A stretch of 7,803 nt of DNA. It comes from Thermoflexus sp. (GTDB lineage Bacteria; Chloroflexota; Anaerolineae; B4-G1; DUEL01). Positions 1-5,654 of the stretch are shown here, piece by piece. A program made the position numbers and the translations under genes. The number at the start of each line of letters is the position of its first letter. The first letter of the stretch is position 1. A model generated the notes under the pieces. It had not been told where the DNA came from. It was given only the letters and a program-made list of their open reading frames with translations, and ran no database searches. The stretch spans positions 1-7,803 of the forward strand of contig JAPYWT010000101.1 in the NCBI GenBank assembly GCA_028276215.1, written 5' to 3'.

Positions 1-60
1 TGTGGGGTTTGTGTTGGGGGGGGGGGCCCCCCGGGGGGGGGGGGGGGGGGGGGCCCGGAG
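1..60. other. Homopolymer G/C edge sequence, probable assembly artefact
   Basis: The window opens with a run of 11 G (16-26), 6 C (27-32) and 21 G (33-53), followed by CCC. Nothing else in the window has runs of this length, and the translation here is only Gly/Pro. It is most simply poly-G read error or a collapsed contig edge overlying the real cas1 sequence. Sense resumes at about base 60. Natural sequence cannot be excluded. Confidence 0.7.
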
Positions 61-689
61 CGGGGGAAGCGGCCCTCTCCGCCGCCGCCGACCGCCTGAC
101 TGACCTCCTCCCCCAGGTGGAGCGGACCCGCACCCTCAACGCCCTGGGCGGTGTGGAGGGGCGGGGCACGGCCGTCTACTTCTCCGTCTTCCGCCACCTC
201 ATCACCGTCCCCGGCTGGCGCTTTGAGAAACGGGCCCGTCGCCCCCCGCCCGACCCCGTCAACGCCCTGCTCAGTTTCGGATACACCCTGCTGACCCACC
301 AGATGGAGTCGGCGGTGTGGACGGTGGGGCTGGACCCGTACTTGGGGTTCCTGCACCAGGGGGCCTACAACCGCCCCAGTCTGGCGCTGGACCTGATAGA
401 ACCGTTCCGACCGGTCCTGGTGGATAGCCTTGTCCTCCGTTGCCTGAACAACCGGATTCTCCTTCCGGAGCACTTCGGGGAGGACCCGGAGGGGCCGTAT
501 CCGGTGCGGTTAAACGAGGAGGGGCGGACCCGTTTCATCCGGGAGTGGGAGGGTCGGTTGAACCTGGAACTGACCCACCCGACGACGGGGGAAGGGATGA
601 CCTACCGGCGGGCGCTGGAGGTGGAGGCGCGGCAACTGGCCCACGCCGTCCTCAGCGGGGAACCGTTCCGTCCCTTCCAGGTCCGGTGA
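3..689 (+). CDS. cas1: CRISPR-associated endonuclease Cas1, 5'-partial
   Basis: Cas1 is the metal-dependent integrase that, with Cas2, inserts new spacers at the leader end of a CRISPR array. The frame is open to the window edge and ends in TGA at 687-689. Recognisable Cas1 sequence starts near base 66. The large helical C-terminal domain is complete and the N-terminal beta domain (roughly 100 residues in typical ~330-aa Cas1 proteins) is missing. The three conserved metal ligands are visible. The Glu is in GGVEGRGTAVYF (codon 156-158), the His in GFLHQGAYNRPSLALDL (codon 354-356) and the Asp at codon 390-392, followed by IEPFRP. The only possible start inside the window is a TTG at base 9, within the poly-G edge, and it is not credible as the true start. 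Seven bases separate it from cas2, so the two are surely co-transcribed and probably translationally coupled. Any upstream cas genes lie outside the window. Confidence 0.93.
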   Translation, partial: WGLCWGGGPPGGGGGGGPGAGEAALSAAADRLTDLLPQVERTRTLNALGGVEGRGTAVYFSVFRHLITVPGWRFEKRARRPPPDPVNALLSFGYTLLTHQMESAVWTVGLDPYLGFLHQGAYNRPSLALDLIEPFRPVLVDSLVLRCLNNRILLPEHFGEDPEGPYPVRLNEEGRTRFIREWEGRLNLELTHPTTGEGMTYRRALEVEARQLAHAVLSGEPFRPFQVR

Positions 690-696
690 AGCGACG

Positions 697-1008
697 ATGG
701 CCGACGAGAAGAAGCGGGTGGAGGAGCGGCGCCGGTACGTGGTGGCCTACGACATTCCCGACGACCGGCGACGCAACCGGGTGGCCCGTTTCCTGAACGG
801 GTACGGGGAACGGGTCCAGTACAGCGTCTGGGAGTGCATGCTGACGGCGTCCCAGGCGGAGAAGATGTGGGCGGGGCTGACCCGGCTGATCCGGAAGGAG
901 GAGGACCGGGTGCGGATGTACCGGCTCTGTCCGGTCTGTGCCGGGGAAGTCCGGACGCTGGGGCAGGCCCCGCCGCCGGTGGAGGTGCCGGAGGTCTACA
1001 TTGCGTAG
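697..1008 (+). CDS. cas2: CRISPR-associated protein Cas2
   Basis: Cas2 is the small ferredoxin-fold dimer that bridges two Cas1 dimers in the spacer-integration complex. The 103-residue product has the family's usual length plus a charged N-terminal extension of about 11 residues. The first beta strand YVVAYDIPDD carries the conserved Asp (residue 19). QYSVWEC at 41-47 is the characteristic Ser-x-x-Glu strand. A later strand, VRMYRLCPVC (72-81), carries a Cys-x-x-Cys, and the chain ends in the hydrophobic VYIA. The ATG at 697 lies 7 bases after the cas1 stop. No strong ribosome site is visible, which fits coupling to cas1 translation. The array begins 218 bases downstream in the same direction. 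A full pair of adaptation genes with no effector in view leaves type I or type III open. Confidence 0.94.
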   Translation: MADEKKRVEERRRYVVAYDIPDDRRRNRVARFLNGYGERVQYSVWECMLTASQAEKMWAGLTRLIRKEEDRVRMYRLCPVCAGEVRTLGQAPPPVEVPEVYIA

Positions 1009-1016
1009 ACCCGGCG

Positions 1017-1037
1017 GGGGCCGGGGGACCCGGCCCC
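1017..1037 (+). terminator. GC-rich hairpin just after cas2
   Basis: GGGGCCGG (1017-1024) pairs perfectly with CCGGCCCC (1030-1037) around a 5-base loop, starting 8 bases after the cas2 stop codon. There is no T tract, so it is not a classical intrinsic terminator. It may still slow polymerase or protect the 3' end of the cas1-cas2 message. Confidence 0.4.
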
Positions 1038-1038
1038 G

Positions 1039-1098
1039 TTGCGAACACCCCCTTCCGGTGGGCCCGAATTTCGGGCCTCCGGAGGGGGGTGTTCGCAG
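1039..1098. repeat. Near-perfect 60-base palindrome between cas2 and the CRISPR leader
   Basis: The arm beginning GCGAACACCCCC (1041) matches the complement of the arm ending GGGGGGTGTTCGC (1096) over 18 positions, with a single G-U-compatible mismatch. The flanking T1040/A1097 also pair and T1039/G1098 can wobble. Inside, GGCCCG and CGGGCC form a second stem around AATTT. The whole folds into one long hairpin on either strand. No T tract follows. It could act as a transcription barrier between the cas operon and the array, a protein-binding site, or a dispersed REP-like element. Confidence 0.8.
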
Positions 1099-1226
1099 GA
1101 AACCTTAAAGTGGAGTGCTTATTCCATGCTGGAGTTGACAGAATCGGGAAATGGGTGTAGAATAAGAATGCAGAGGCGGGCAGATAGAATCTGGAGAGGG
1201 TGGAATTCCCACAGGGTTTGGCAGGG
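1099..1226 (+). promoter_or_regulatory. CRISPR leader with array promoter
   Basis: This stretch between the palindrome and the first repeat is more A/T-rich than the flanking genes. It carries TTGACA (1135-1140), a 17-base spacer and TAGAAT (1158-1163), a near-consensus housekeeping promoter aimed at the array, with transcription expected to begin near 1170. A GGAATTCC palindrome lies at 1202-1209. Leader identity rests on position next to the intact end of the array, on the promoter, on the decayed repeats being at the opposite end, and on the duplicated newest spacer being adjacent. Confidence 0.8.
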
Positions 1227-1380
1227 GTCTGAACGCCTCCAATGCCCGACAGGGCATTAAGACGATAAACCTTGTTGTACTACGATTCCCTTTGCCATTT
1301 TTGGTCTGAACGCCTCCAATGCCCGACAGGGCATTAAGACGATAAACCTTGTTGTACTACGATTCCCTTTGCCATTTTTG
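1227..1380 (+). repeat. Tandem duplication of the leader-proximal repeat-spacer unit
   Basis: Bases 1227-1303 and 1304-1380 are two identical 77-base units, each one repeat plus the same 40-base spacer (GATAAACCTTG...CCATTTTTG). This is the newest position of the array. It arises either by acquiring the same protospacer twice or by recombination or slippage between repeats. An assembly duplication is also possible. Confidence 0.95.
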
Positions 1381-2538
1381 GTCTGAACGCCTCCAATGCC
1401 CGACAGGGCATTAAGACCCGGGGAAAGCGGACGCTCCGGCGGCCATTGGTTGTGGACGAGTCTGAACGCCTCCAATGCCCGACAGGGCATTAAGACCGCA
1501 CCTGGCGGCCCATCTCCTGCCACTTGCGATACGTCTGAACGCCTCCAATGCCCGACAGGGCATTAAGACTAACGATGAGTATCCGGTAGAACGTTCCCCC
1601 ACCCATGTCTGAACGCCTCCAATGCCCGACAGGGCATTAAGACCCAGAAATTTGCCGCCATCACCGCGGCAGTTGCGCTGGGTCTGAACGCCTCCAATGC
1701 CCGACAGGGCATTAAGACTTTTTCTTCTTCTCTTCTTCGCGCTTCCGCGCTTCTGTCTGAACGCCTCCAATGCCCGACAGGGCATTAAGACCCAGTAGAG
1801 GGTGAGAAACGGTCTGTGCATCCCCCTGGTCCAAAGTCTGAACGCCTCCAATGCCCGACAGGGCATTAAGACAACGTCGCGCAGCAGATAGTGCATGCTC
1901 ATTTTGTCGTCTGAACGCCTCCAATGCCCGACAGGGCATTAAGACGCAGGAGTTTGCCGTGACCGAAATGGCCTTTCTGCTGGGTCTGAACGCCTCCAAT
2001 GCCCGACAGGGCATTAAGACCACATCGCCATCGTGCTGGACACATCCGCCAGCATGAGTCTGAACGCCTCCAATGCCCGACAGGGCATTAAGACGTAAGC
2101 CTGATACGCCATCGTGGCGGCTTTCTCCTCCGGTCTGAACGCCTCCAATGCCCGACAGGGCATTAAGACGAAGGACCCCTTCTTCTGGGCCAGATAATCA
2201 AGTTCCACGTCTGAACGCCTCCAATGCCCGACAGGGCATTAAGACGCCTGGTGGGGCGCAGCGGTGCAACTCCGCTGGCGGGTCTGAACGCCTCCAATGC
2301 CCGACAGGGCATTAAGACCTGGTCCCAGATTGCCACGTAGTTGGCCAGGTAACAGGTCTGAACGCCTCCAATGCCCGACAGGGCATTAAGACTCGCGCAA
2401 ACGCGCCACGGCGAAATCTGTGAGTGCGTACAGTCTGAACGCCTCCAATGCCCGACAGGGCATTAAGACGTGCGCAGGAGACGGCCGTCCATGTCCCACA
2501 GATTCACGTCTGAACGCCTCCAATGCCCGACAGGGCAT
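1227..2538 (+). CRISPR. CRISPR array: 18 repeats (last truncated), 17 spacers
   Basis: The 37-base repeat begins GTCTGAACGCCTCC, continues with a hairpin of AATGCCC and GGGCATT (7-bp stem, GACA loop) and ends AAGAC. Its outer GTCT and AGAC are also inverted. Repeats start at 1227, 1304, 1381, 1460, 1533, 1607, 1682, 1755, 1836, 1909, 1984, 2058, 2133, 2209, 2282, 2356, 2433 and 2508. The first 17 appear identical, and the last keeps only its first 31 bases (2508-2538). Spacers are 36-44 bases. Spacers 1 and 2 are identical. Most of the spacers have an open frame that reads like protein, as expected for phage-coding targets, though strand is usually ambiguous. Transcription is inferred to run rightwards from the leader. 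The type (I or III) cannot be decided from the repeat alone. Confidence 0.98.
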
Positions 2539-2542
2539 CTCT

Positions 2543-2715
2543 GCCCTCACCCCACCCCCCGACCCCCTCCCCTCTCCCGCCTGGCTGGAGAGGGAAGGGG
2601 GTGCCGCCGAAGGCGGCGGGGGCGGGGTGAGGGCCCTGCGACCTTGCTCCCTGCGACCTGCGACCTGCAGAAGGGGAGGGGGTGGCGGCGCAGCCGCCGG
2701 GGGAGGGGTGAGGGC
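2543..2715. repeat. GC-rich inverted-repeat element inside the array's distal end
   Basis: GCCCTCACCCC at 2543-2553 is the exact complement of GGGGTGAGGGC, which occurs twice, at 2624-2634 and 2705-2715. The first module (2543-2634) folds into a long C-rich/G-rich hairpin with a small GCCGCC-GAA-GGCGGC hairpin in its right arm. The second right half (from about 2671) repeats that design with GGCGGC-GCA-GCCGCC. Between them (2635-2671) is a short tandem of CTGCGAC-like units. No coding capacity is credible. It resembles non-autonomous dispersed palindromic repeats of GC-rich genomes. It lies between a truncated CRISPR repeat (ends 2538) and a decayed one (from 2719). Confidence 0.75.
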
Positions 2716-2718
2716 CCC

Positions 2719-2748
2719 CGCCTCCAATGCCCGACAGGGCAATCAGAA
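2719..2748 (+). repeat. Decayed CRISPR repeat remnant
   Basis: Bases 2719-2741 match positions 8-30 of the array repeat exactly (CGCCTCCAATGCCC through GGGCA). The next seven bases, ATCAGAA, only loosely resemble the canonical TTAAGAC. The 5' seven bases of the repeat are missing, replaced by the edge of the inverted-repeat element. It is either the old terminal repeat of the array or the downstream half of a repeat split by the insertion. Confidence 0.85.
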
Positions 2749-2800
2749 TGACCGAATGCAGTGACCCAAACAGGGCACACAGGCCCGGCACAGGCAGAAA

Positions 2801-2830
2801 AAGAAAAAGGGACGCTTTTAGCGTCCCTTT
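2801..2830 (-). terminator. Intrinsic terminator, leftward
   Basis: AAAGGGACGC (2806-2815) pairs with GCGTCCCTTT (2821-2830) around a 5-base loop. Read on the minus strand, the 10-bp stem is followed by TTTTTCTTTTTC, a strong U tract. On the plus strand only TTTCTGCT follows, so rightward stopping is weaker. It is the second of two leftward terminators after the tRNA-Arg, and could also insulate the array from that unit. Confidence 0.85.
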
Positions 2831-2908
2831 CTGCTGAGATTGGCGGTTCGCGGGCTGACCTCAATCACGGGGATGACGGGGAGATTGGGGGACTGATGTT
2901 TGTGGTGC

Positions 2909-2941
2909 AAAAAAGCCTGGCATCTAAATATGCCAGGCTTT
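2909..2941 (-). terminator. Intrinsic terminator, leftward, first after tRNA-Arg
   Basis: AAAGCCTGGCAT (2912-2923) and ATGCCAGGCTTT (2930-2941) form a 12-bp stem with a 6-base loop. On the minus strand the stem runs into six T (2909-2914). It is about 145 bases beyond the 3' end of the tRNA-Arg gene, and is the likely end of the leftward unit of two protein genes plus tRNA. The plus-strand side (TTTATCTTT) could terminate weakly. Confidence 0.88.
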
Positions 2942-3086
2942 ATCTTTGAACCGAAATGCTTCATCCCCTGCTCCAGGGTGGAGCAAGGCTTTGCGTTAAG
3001 ATTGGCTTTTCCTGTCTACGTCCACAATGCTGAGCAACAAGTGCCGCATAAGCGAAGTTCCACGGCCGTGGTCCCACTCCTGTCAG
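2942..3086. other. Non-coding interval between tRNA-Arg and terminators
   Basis: I see no credible gene here. It holds a 7-bp hairpin, TGCTCCA-GGG-TGGAGCA (2969-2985), and a perfect 12-base palindrome CCACGGCCGTGG (3060-3071), 15 bases past the tRNA 3' end. The palindrome may help 3' processing of the tRNA precursor or may be incidental. Together with 2749-2941, this makes about 340 bases with no protein gene. Confidence 0.55.
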
Positions 3087-3159
3087 CACCCCCGGTGGGA
3101 CTTGAACCCACAGCCAGCGGCTTAGAAGGCCGCTGCTCTTCCTCTTGAGCTACGGGGGC
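3087..3159 (-). tRNA. tRNA-Arg (anticodon UCU)
   Basis: A full 73-base cloverleaf reads on the minus strand. The acceptor GCCCCCG pairs with CGGGGGT (one G-U, at the end). The D stem is GCTC/GAGC. The anticodon stem GCGGC/GCCGC encloses the loop CTTCTAA, giving anticodon TCT (3124-3126), which reads AGA and AGG codons. The variable loop is five bases, and the T stem GTGGG/CCCAC encloses TTCAAGT. The discriminator base is G. The 3' CCA is not encoded, so it must be added enzymatically. It lies 56 bases after the 148-aa gene in the same direction, with no TATAAT-like promoter between, so it is probably transcribed with that operon. Confidence 0.96.
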
Positions 3160-3215
3160 ATCCACCGATGACGCTTTTCGCCACCAGAAACGCGCGAGAG
3201 GTCTCCCTGACCGCG

Positions 3216-3662
3216 CTATTCCACGACCGGCTGCAACCCTTTATAGACCTCCCGGCCCATCAGGGTCCGCAAAATGGTCTCCGCCGGGCGCCCAACCAGA
3301 CCCGACAGTTGGCGAGGAGTGAGCGGCGTGTTACCATTGGCCAGGAATACCCGAAAGACAGCATCCACCAGCGGCAGTTCCTGGTGGAGGTATCCTTCCT
3401 GTTGGCTGCAGTGCTCCCGAATCAGGTGCTCCAGACCATCCATTTGGGTGACCTCTGCCGTCTCCGGGTCCACCCAGTCAATGGTCTCAATGTCCAGGTG
3501 GTTGGCAAACGCCGCCCGGTGTTCCGGGCAAAGGTGATGCCAGAGTTCCACCCGGAGATTCCGACCCGTCTGCTCCCACCAACTACGGTTAATCTGGAAA
3601 GGGGTATCTATCGTCGGTCGGATACGGCTCAAACGCTTTCCGGAAAGACTGATTTCCGCCAT
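3216..3662 (-). CDS. Conserved hypothetical protein (148 aa), winged-helix-like C-terminus
   Basis: I do not recognise a named family. The ATG at 3662 is preceded by AGAGG, which overlaps the stop codon of the upstream gene, only 9 bases away. Translation coupling within a two-gene operon is therefore likely. The N-terminal half is compact, with Trp-Trp (28-29) and a His/Cys-rich stretch, LWHHLCPEHRAAF (40-52). A Tyr/Asp-rich middle includes IDWVDPETAEVTQMDGLEHL (61-80). Residues 97-147 look like a winged helix: a helix LVDAVFRVFLANG, TPLTPRQLSGLVG as the turn-helix, and a recognition-like helix PAETILRTLMG, then YKGLQPV as wing. This suggests DNA binding or a protein-docking role, but function is unknown. 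The acidic region and His/Cys cluster do not make a complete recognised zinc site. No membrane segment or signal peptide is seen. Confidence 0.85.
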   Translation of the reverse strand: MAEISLSGKRLSRIRPTIDTPFQINRSWWEQTGRNLRVELWHHLCPEHRAAFANHLDIETIDWVDPETAEVTQMDGLEHLIREHCSQQEGYLHQELPLVDAVFRVFLANGNTPLTPRQLSGLVGRPAETILRTLMGREVYKGLQPVVE

Positions 3663-3671
3663 TCTTAACCT

Positions 3672-5240
3672 CTACCAGCCGGGCCGTCCCCGACTGACCC
3701 AGTAGTAGTCGCCGACAAAGGTGTACCGGTCATCGGTGACCAGGGTGGTCAGAATAGGGCCAGGGGGCATCCGCATCACCAGGTTGACCGCGCTGTAAAG
3801 AGTGGCCGCGTGCACGGTCCCCTGAGGGCTCAATTTGGCCAGTTCGGGGAAGATTTCGGCCACCACGTCCGCCAGAGAGCGACGCTCGCGCCGCACTCGC
3901 TCTTCGGCCACATCCAGGGCAGCGGGGTCGGTCACGGCAATGACCAGCAGGTCATCATATTCGCAGGAAATCATGTGGCGGCCCATCTCAAAGCGAAGCA
4001 CGCCATCCTCCACGCTGACGGCCCGTACCCATTCCCGCTTCGGGCGGGTGGGACGACGTCGGATCAGCACCACCCCCGGTTCTTCGGCCCGCCGGATTTC
4101 CACATAGGCGCCAACGGGCAGGTCGTACCGTTCGTACCACTCCCCCAGGCCGTACACAAAACGACGCTCCCGTACCACCCATCCGGGCATCTCCTCCCCC
4201 GTCTCCTCATCCCGGAAGGTGAAGCGGATGCGGTGAGTCCGCCCGGTTGGGCATACCCGCGCTACCGCAGGGGAAAGGGGCAAGGTGCCGGACCGCCGAT
4301 GGGGATAGGTCAGCACCACCCGCACGGGCTCCTCCACCTTCGGCGGGGCGACCATGTCGGACCATTCATCGCCCAGCCAGCGCTCCAGATTGAGCAACGT
4401 CTCATCCAGCAGACGGTGGTCGTACTCCACCTGGCGGGGGCGCAGGCGGGCTGGCGGGTCCAGAATCGGGGCCGGCTCCAGCCGCCGCAGGTACCACAGA
4501 ATCTGCCCCGCTGGCCCCACCTCGTCAAAGCGCTCATCCTCAAATAGAGCGTAGTTCAGGGAGAAGAGCGCCAGTTGGGGGTTGACCTCTTTCGGCATAT
4601 CCAGGTAACCGATCAGCGCGTCGGCGGGCAGTGGCCCACCCCCCGCCTCATCCAGCACCGCCTCCGCCACGTTCAGTTGACCGGTGGGAATCTCCACCAG
4701 CAGGTCTTTCAAGAACCACTGCCCCACAAGAGAGACGAACCCCGGCTCCGCCTCTAATCGGGCCGCCAGCGCGTTTCGGACGAACTCCCCGTAACGGGCA
4801 TACAGTTCATCCGGCGAAAGCGCCGGGCCCGGGTCCTCTTGCGGAACGTCGTTCAGTTTGTGAACGGGCAGTTCGGCCGCAAATTCCCGTACACGGCCCT
4901 CCGGAAAAGCGACCCGAATGACCCGGAAAGGACCCAGTTGCGGATTACGGCCATCCCGGATGCCGACAACCTGGCCCCCAACAAAATCCAGGCTGGGAAA
5001 GAAAACGGTATCTCCTACCTGATAGGAGTTTTTGGGAAGATAGAGGCTGCCCCCAGAGAGGATATGGGCGATGCGTTCCTCTTCTCTGCGGCACCGGAAA
5101 GCCACCAGCGCCCGGGCCATTTCTTCGGTGGAAAGGGGCGTTTCCCGTTCCACCAGGAGGTTTTTCAGGTACTCCAGGTCATCCGGTGCAGGCTGAAAGG
5201 TCTCCCAGTACGATGGTTCCTGTGTTTTCCGCTGAATCAC
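3672..5240 (-). CDS. Conserved hypothetical protein (522 aa) with winged-helix-like N- and C-terminal segments
   Basis: Unknown function. The gene starts with GTG at 5240, preceded by GAGG ten bases upstream and by a strong promoter at 5289-5317. The N-terminus (about 20-65) has a helical pattern, DDLEYLKNLLVERETPLSTE then MARALVAFRCRREEERI, typical of a winged helix. Residues 67-130 look like a small beta barrel: LYLPKNSYQVGDTVFFPSLD, GGQVVGIRDGRNP, FRVIRVAFPEG, ending ELPVHKLN. The middle (140-300) is mostly helical. Residues 300-440 are beta-rich with many Arg. The last 50 residues (from GTVHAATLYSAVNLVMRMPP to RYTFVGDYYWVSR) resemble a HARE-type winged helix, in which a YTFVGDYYWV wing closes the fold. 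No catalytic motif, signal peptide or membrane helix is visible. I infer a cytoplasmic, possibly nucleic-acid-associated protein, working with the 148-aa product encoded 9 bases downstream. Confidence 0.88.
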   Translation of the reverse strand: MIQRKTQEPSYWETFQPAPDDLEYLKNLLVERETPLSTEEMARALVAFRCRREEERIAHILSGGSLYLPKNSYQVGDTVFFPSLDFVGGQVVGIRDGRNPQLGPFRVIRVAFPEGRVREFAAELPVHKLNDVPQEDPGPALSPDELYARYGEFVRNALAARLEAEPGFVSLVGQWFLKDLLVEIPTGQLNVAEAVLDEAGGGPLPADALIGYLDMPKEVNPQLALFSLNYALFEDERFDEVGPAGQILWYLRRLEPAPILDPPARLRPRQVEYDHRLLDETLLNLERWLGDEWSDMVAPPKVEEPVRVVLTYPHRRSGTLPLSPAVARVCPTGRTHRIRFTFRDEETGEEMPGWVVRERRFVYGLGEWYERYDLPVGAYVEIRRAEEPGVVLIRRRPTRPKREWVRAVSVEDGVLRFEMGRHMISCEYDDLLVIAVTDPAALDVAEERVRRERRSLADVVAEIFPELAKLSPQGTVHAATLYSAVNLVMRMPPGPILTTLVTDDRYTFVGDYYWVSRGRPGW

Positions 5241-5288
5241 GTTCTCTGTTCCTCAACCAATCTCGCTTTGGCAGCAGTCTGTAGTGCG

Positions 5289-5317
5289 ATTATACCAGAA
5301 TTCAATCGTTTTGACAA
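5289..5317 (-). promoter_or_regulatory. Sigma-70-type promoter for the 522-aa / 148-aa / tRNA-Arg unit
   Basis: On the minus strand TTGTCA (5317-5312) and a perfect TATAAT (5294-5289) are separated by exactly 17 bases. Transcription should start near 5281, giving a leader of about 40 bases that contains the GAGG ribosome site before the GTG start at 5240. Confidence 0.9.
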
Positions 5318-5394
5318 ATGAAGCCGGGCCACAAGATTTGCGGCAGCGCCAGAGCCACCGTGCGTTTGTTCCCGAACAGCGATGTATTTTTACC

Positions 5395-5640
5395 AGGGTG
5401 TGTCCCAGTTTTGTCGGGCTGGGCCGCTGGCCTTTTCGCCTGGCCGTAAACGGCCAGGCTCAGGCAAAGATGAGGCGCTAAAGCGCCCCTCTCCACCTGG
5501 GCAACCCGTGTTCCGTTTGTAGGACAACTGCTTGCAGTTGTCCTACAACAGGGAGAGGGCGCTTCCAGCGCCCGGTACTTCCTCAGCCAGGCCGTTTACG
5601 GCCTGGCCCACCGGGCTTCCGACGATTTTGGGACACCCCC
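5395..5640. mobile_element. MITE-like element, 246 bp, with TIRs and 8-bp target duplication
   Basis: Flanking copies of TTTTTACC (5387-5394 and 5641-5648) look like a target site duplication. The left end GGGTGTGTCCCA (5396-5407) matches the complement of the right end TGGGACACCCCC (5629-5640) at 11 of 12 positions. Complementarity continues inwards through GTCGG/CCGAC. Further in are paired palindromes: GCCTGGCCGT-AA-ACGGCCAGGC (5438-5459) against GCCAGGCCGT-TT-ACGGCCTGGC (5586-5607), and GGCGCT/AGCGCC near 5474-5487 against a similar hairpin near 5556-5573. A perfect 32-base palindrome lies near the centre. There is no room for a transposase, so it must be mobilised in trans. I cannot assign the parent insertion-sequence family. 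Its right end is only 14 bases from the -35 box of the sigma-fusion promoter. Confidence 0.75.
5517..5548. repeat. Perfect 32-base palindrome near the centre of the MITE-like element
   Basis: TTGTAGGACAACTGC (5517-5531) is the exact complement of GCAGTTGTCCTACAA (5534-5548), with only TT between. Base composition here is less GC-rich than the rest of the element, so it may be a separate nested palindrome. As RNA it would be a strong hairpin in either direction, but no T tract follows. Confidence 0.85.
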
Positions 5641-5654
5641 TTTTTACCGGTTTC

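Noticed and set aside
440..1160. Overlapping frames in the cas1-cas2 region (440-796 and 834-1160 plus, 602-1048 minus).
   Set aside because: They overlap unmistakable cas1 and cas2 in other frames and have low-complexity Gly/Pro/Ala composition.
1497..1532. Spacer 4 shares 14 bases (TGGCGGCCCATCTC, 1503-1516) with the 522-aa gene at 3976-3989, which could suggest self-targeting.
   Set aside because: The match stops abruptly on both sides and covers under half the spacer; this length can arise by chance and is too short for a convincing protospacer.
1257..2208. Open frames on both strands through the array with repeating peptides such as LNALSGIGGVQT and LMPCRALEAFR.
   Set aside because: They are translations of the CRISPR repeat in different frames, not repeat proteins.
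1227..2507. Possible bias of spacers toward the antisense strand of targets, which would hint at RNA-targeting type III.
   Set aside because: Several spacers do read well on the minus strand, but at least four read better on the plus strand and many are open in several frames, so no bias can be supported without real protospacer matches.
2900..3148. An 82-aa plus-strand frame ending PPVGLEPTASGLEGRCSSS.
   Set aside because: Its C-terminal part is the antisense translation of the tRNA-Arg gene, a familiar false-gene pattern, and the start overlaps a terminator hairpin.
3810..4547. A 245-aa plus-strand frame opposite the 522-aa gene.
   Set aside because: Shadow: the minus-strand gene has a consensus promoter, ribosome site, operon partner and protein-like composition; this frame is His/Pro/Gln-rich without any recognisable feature.
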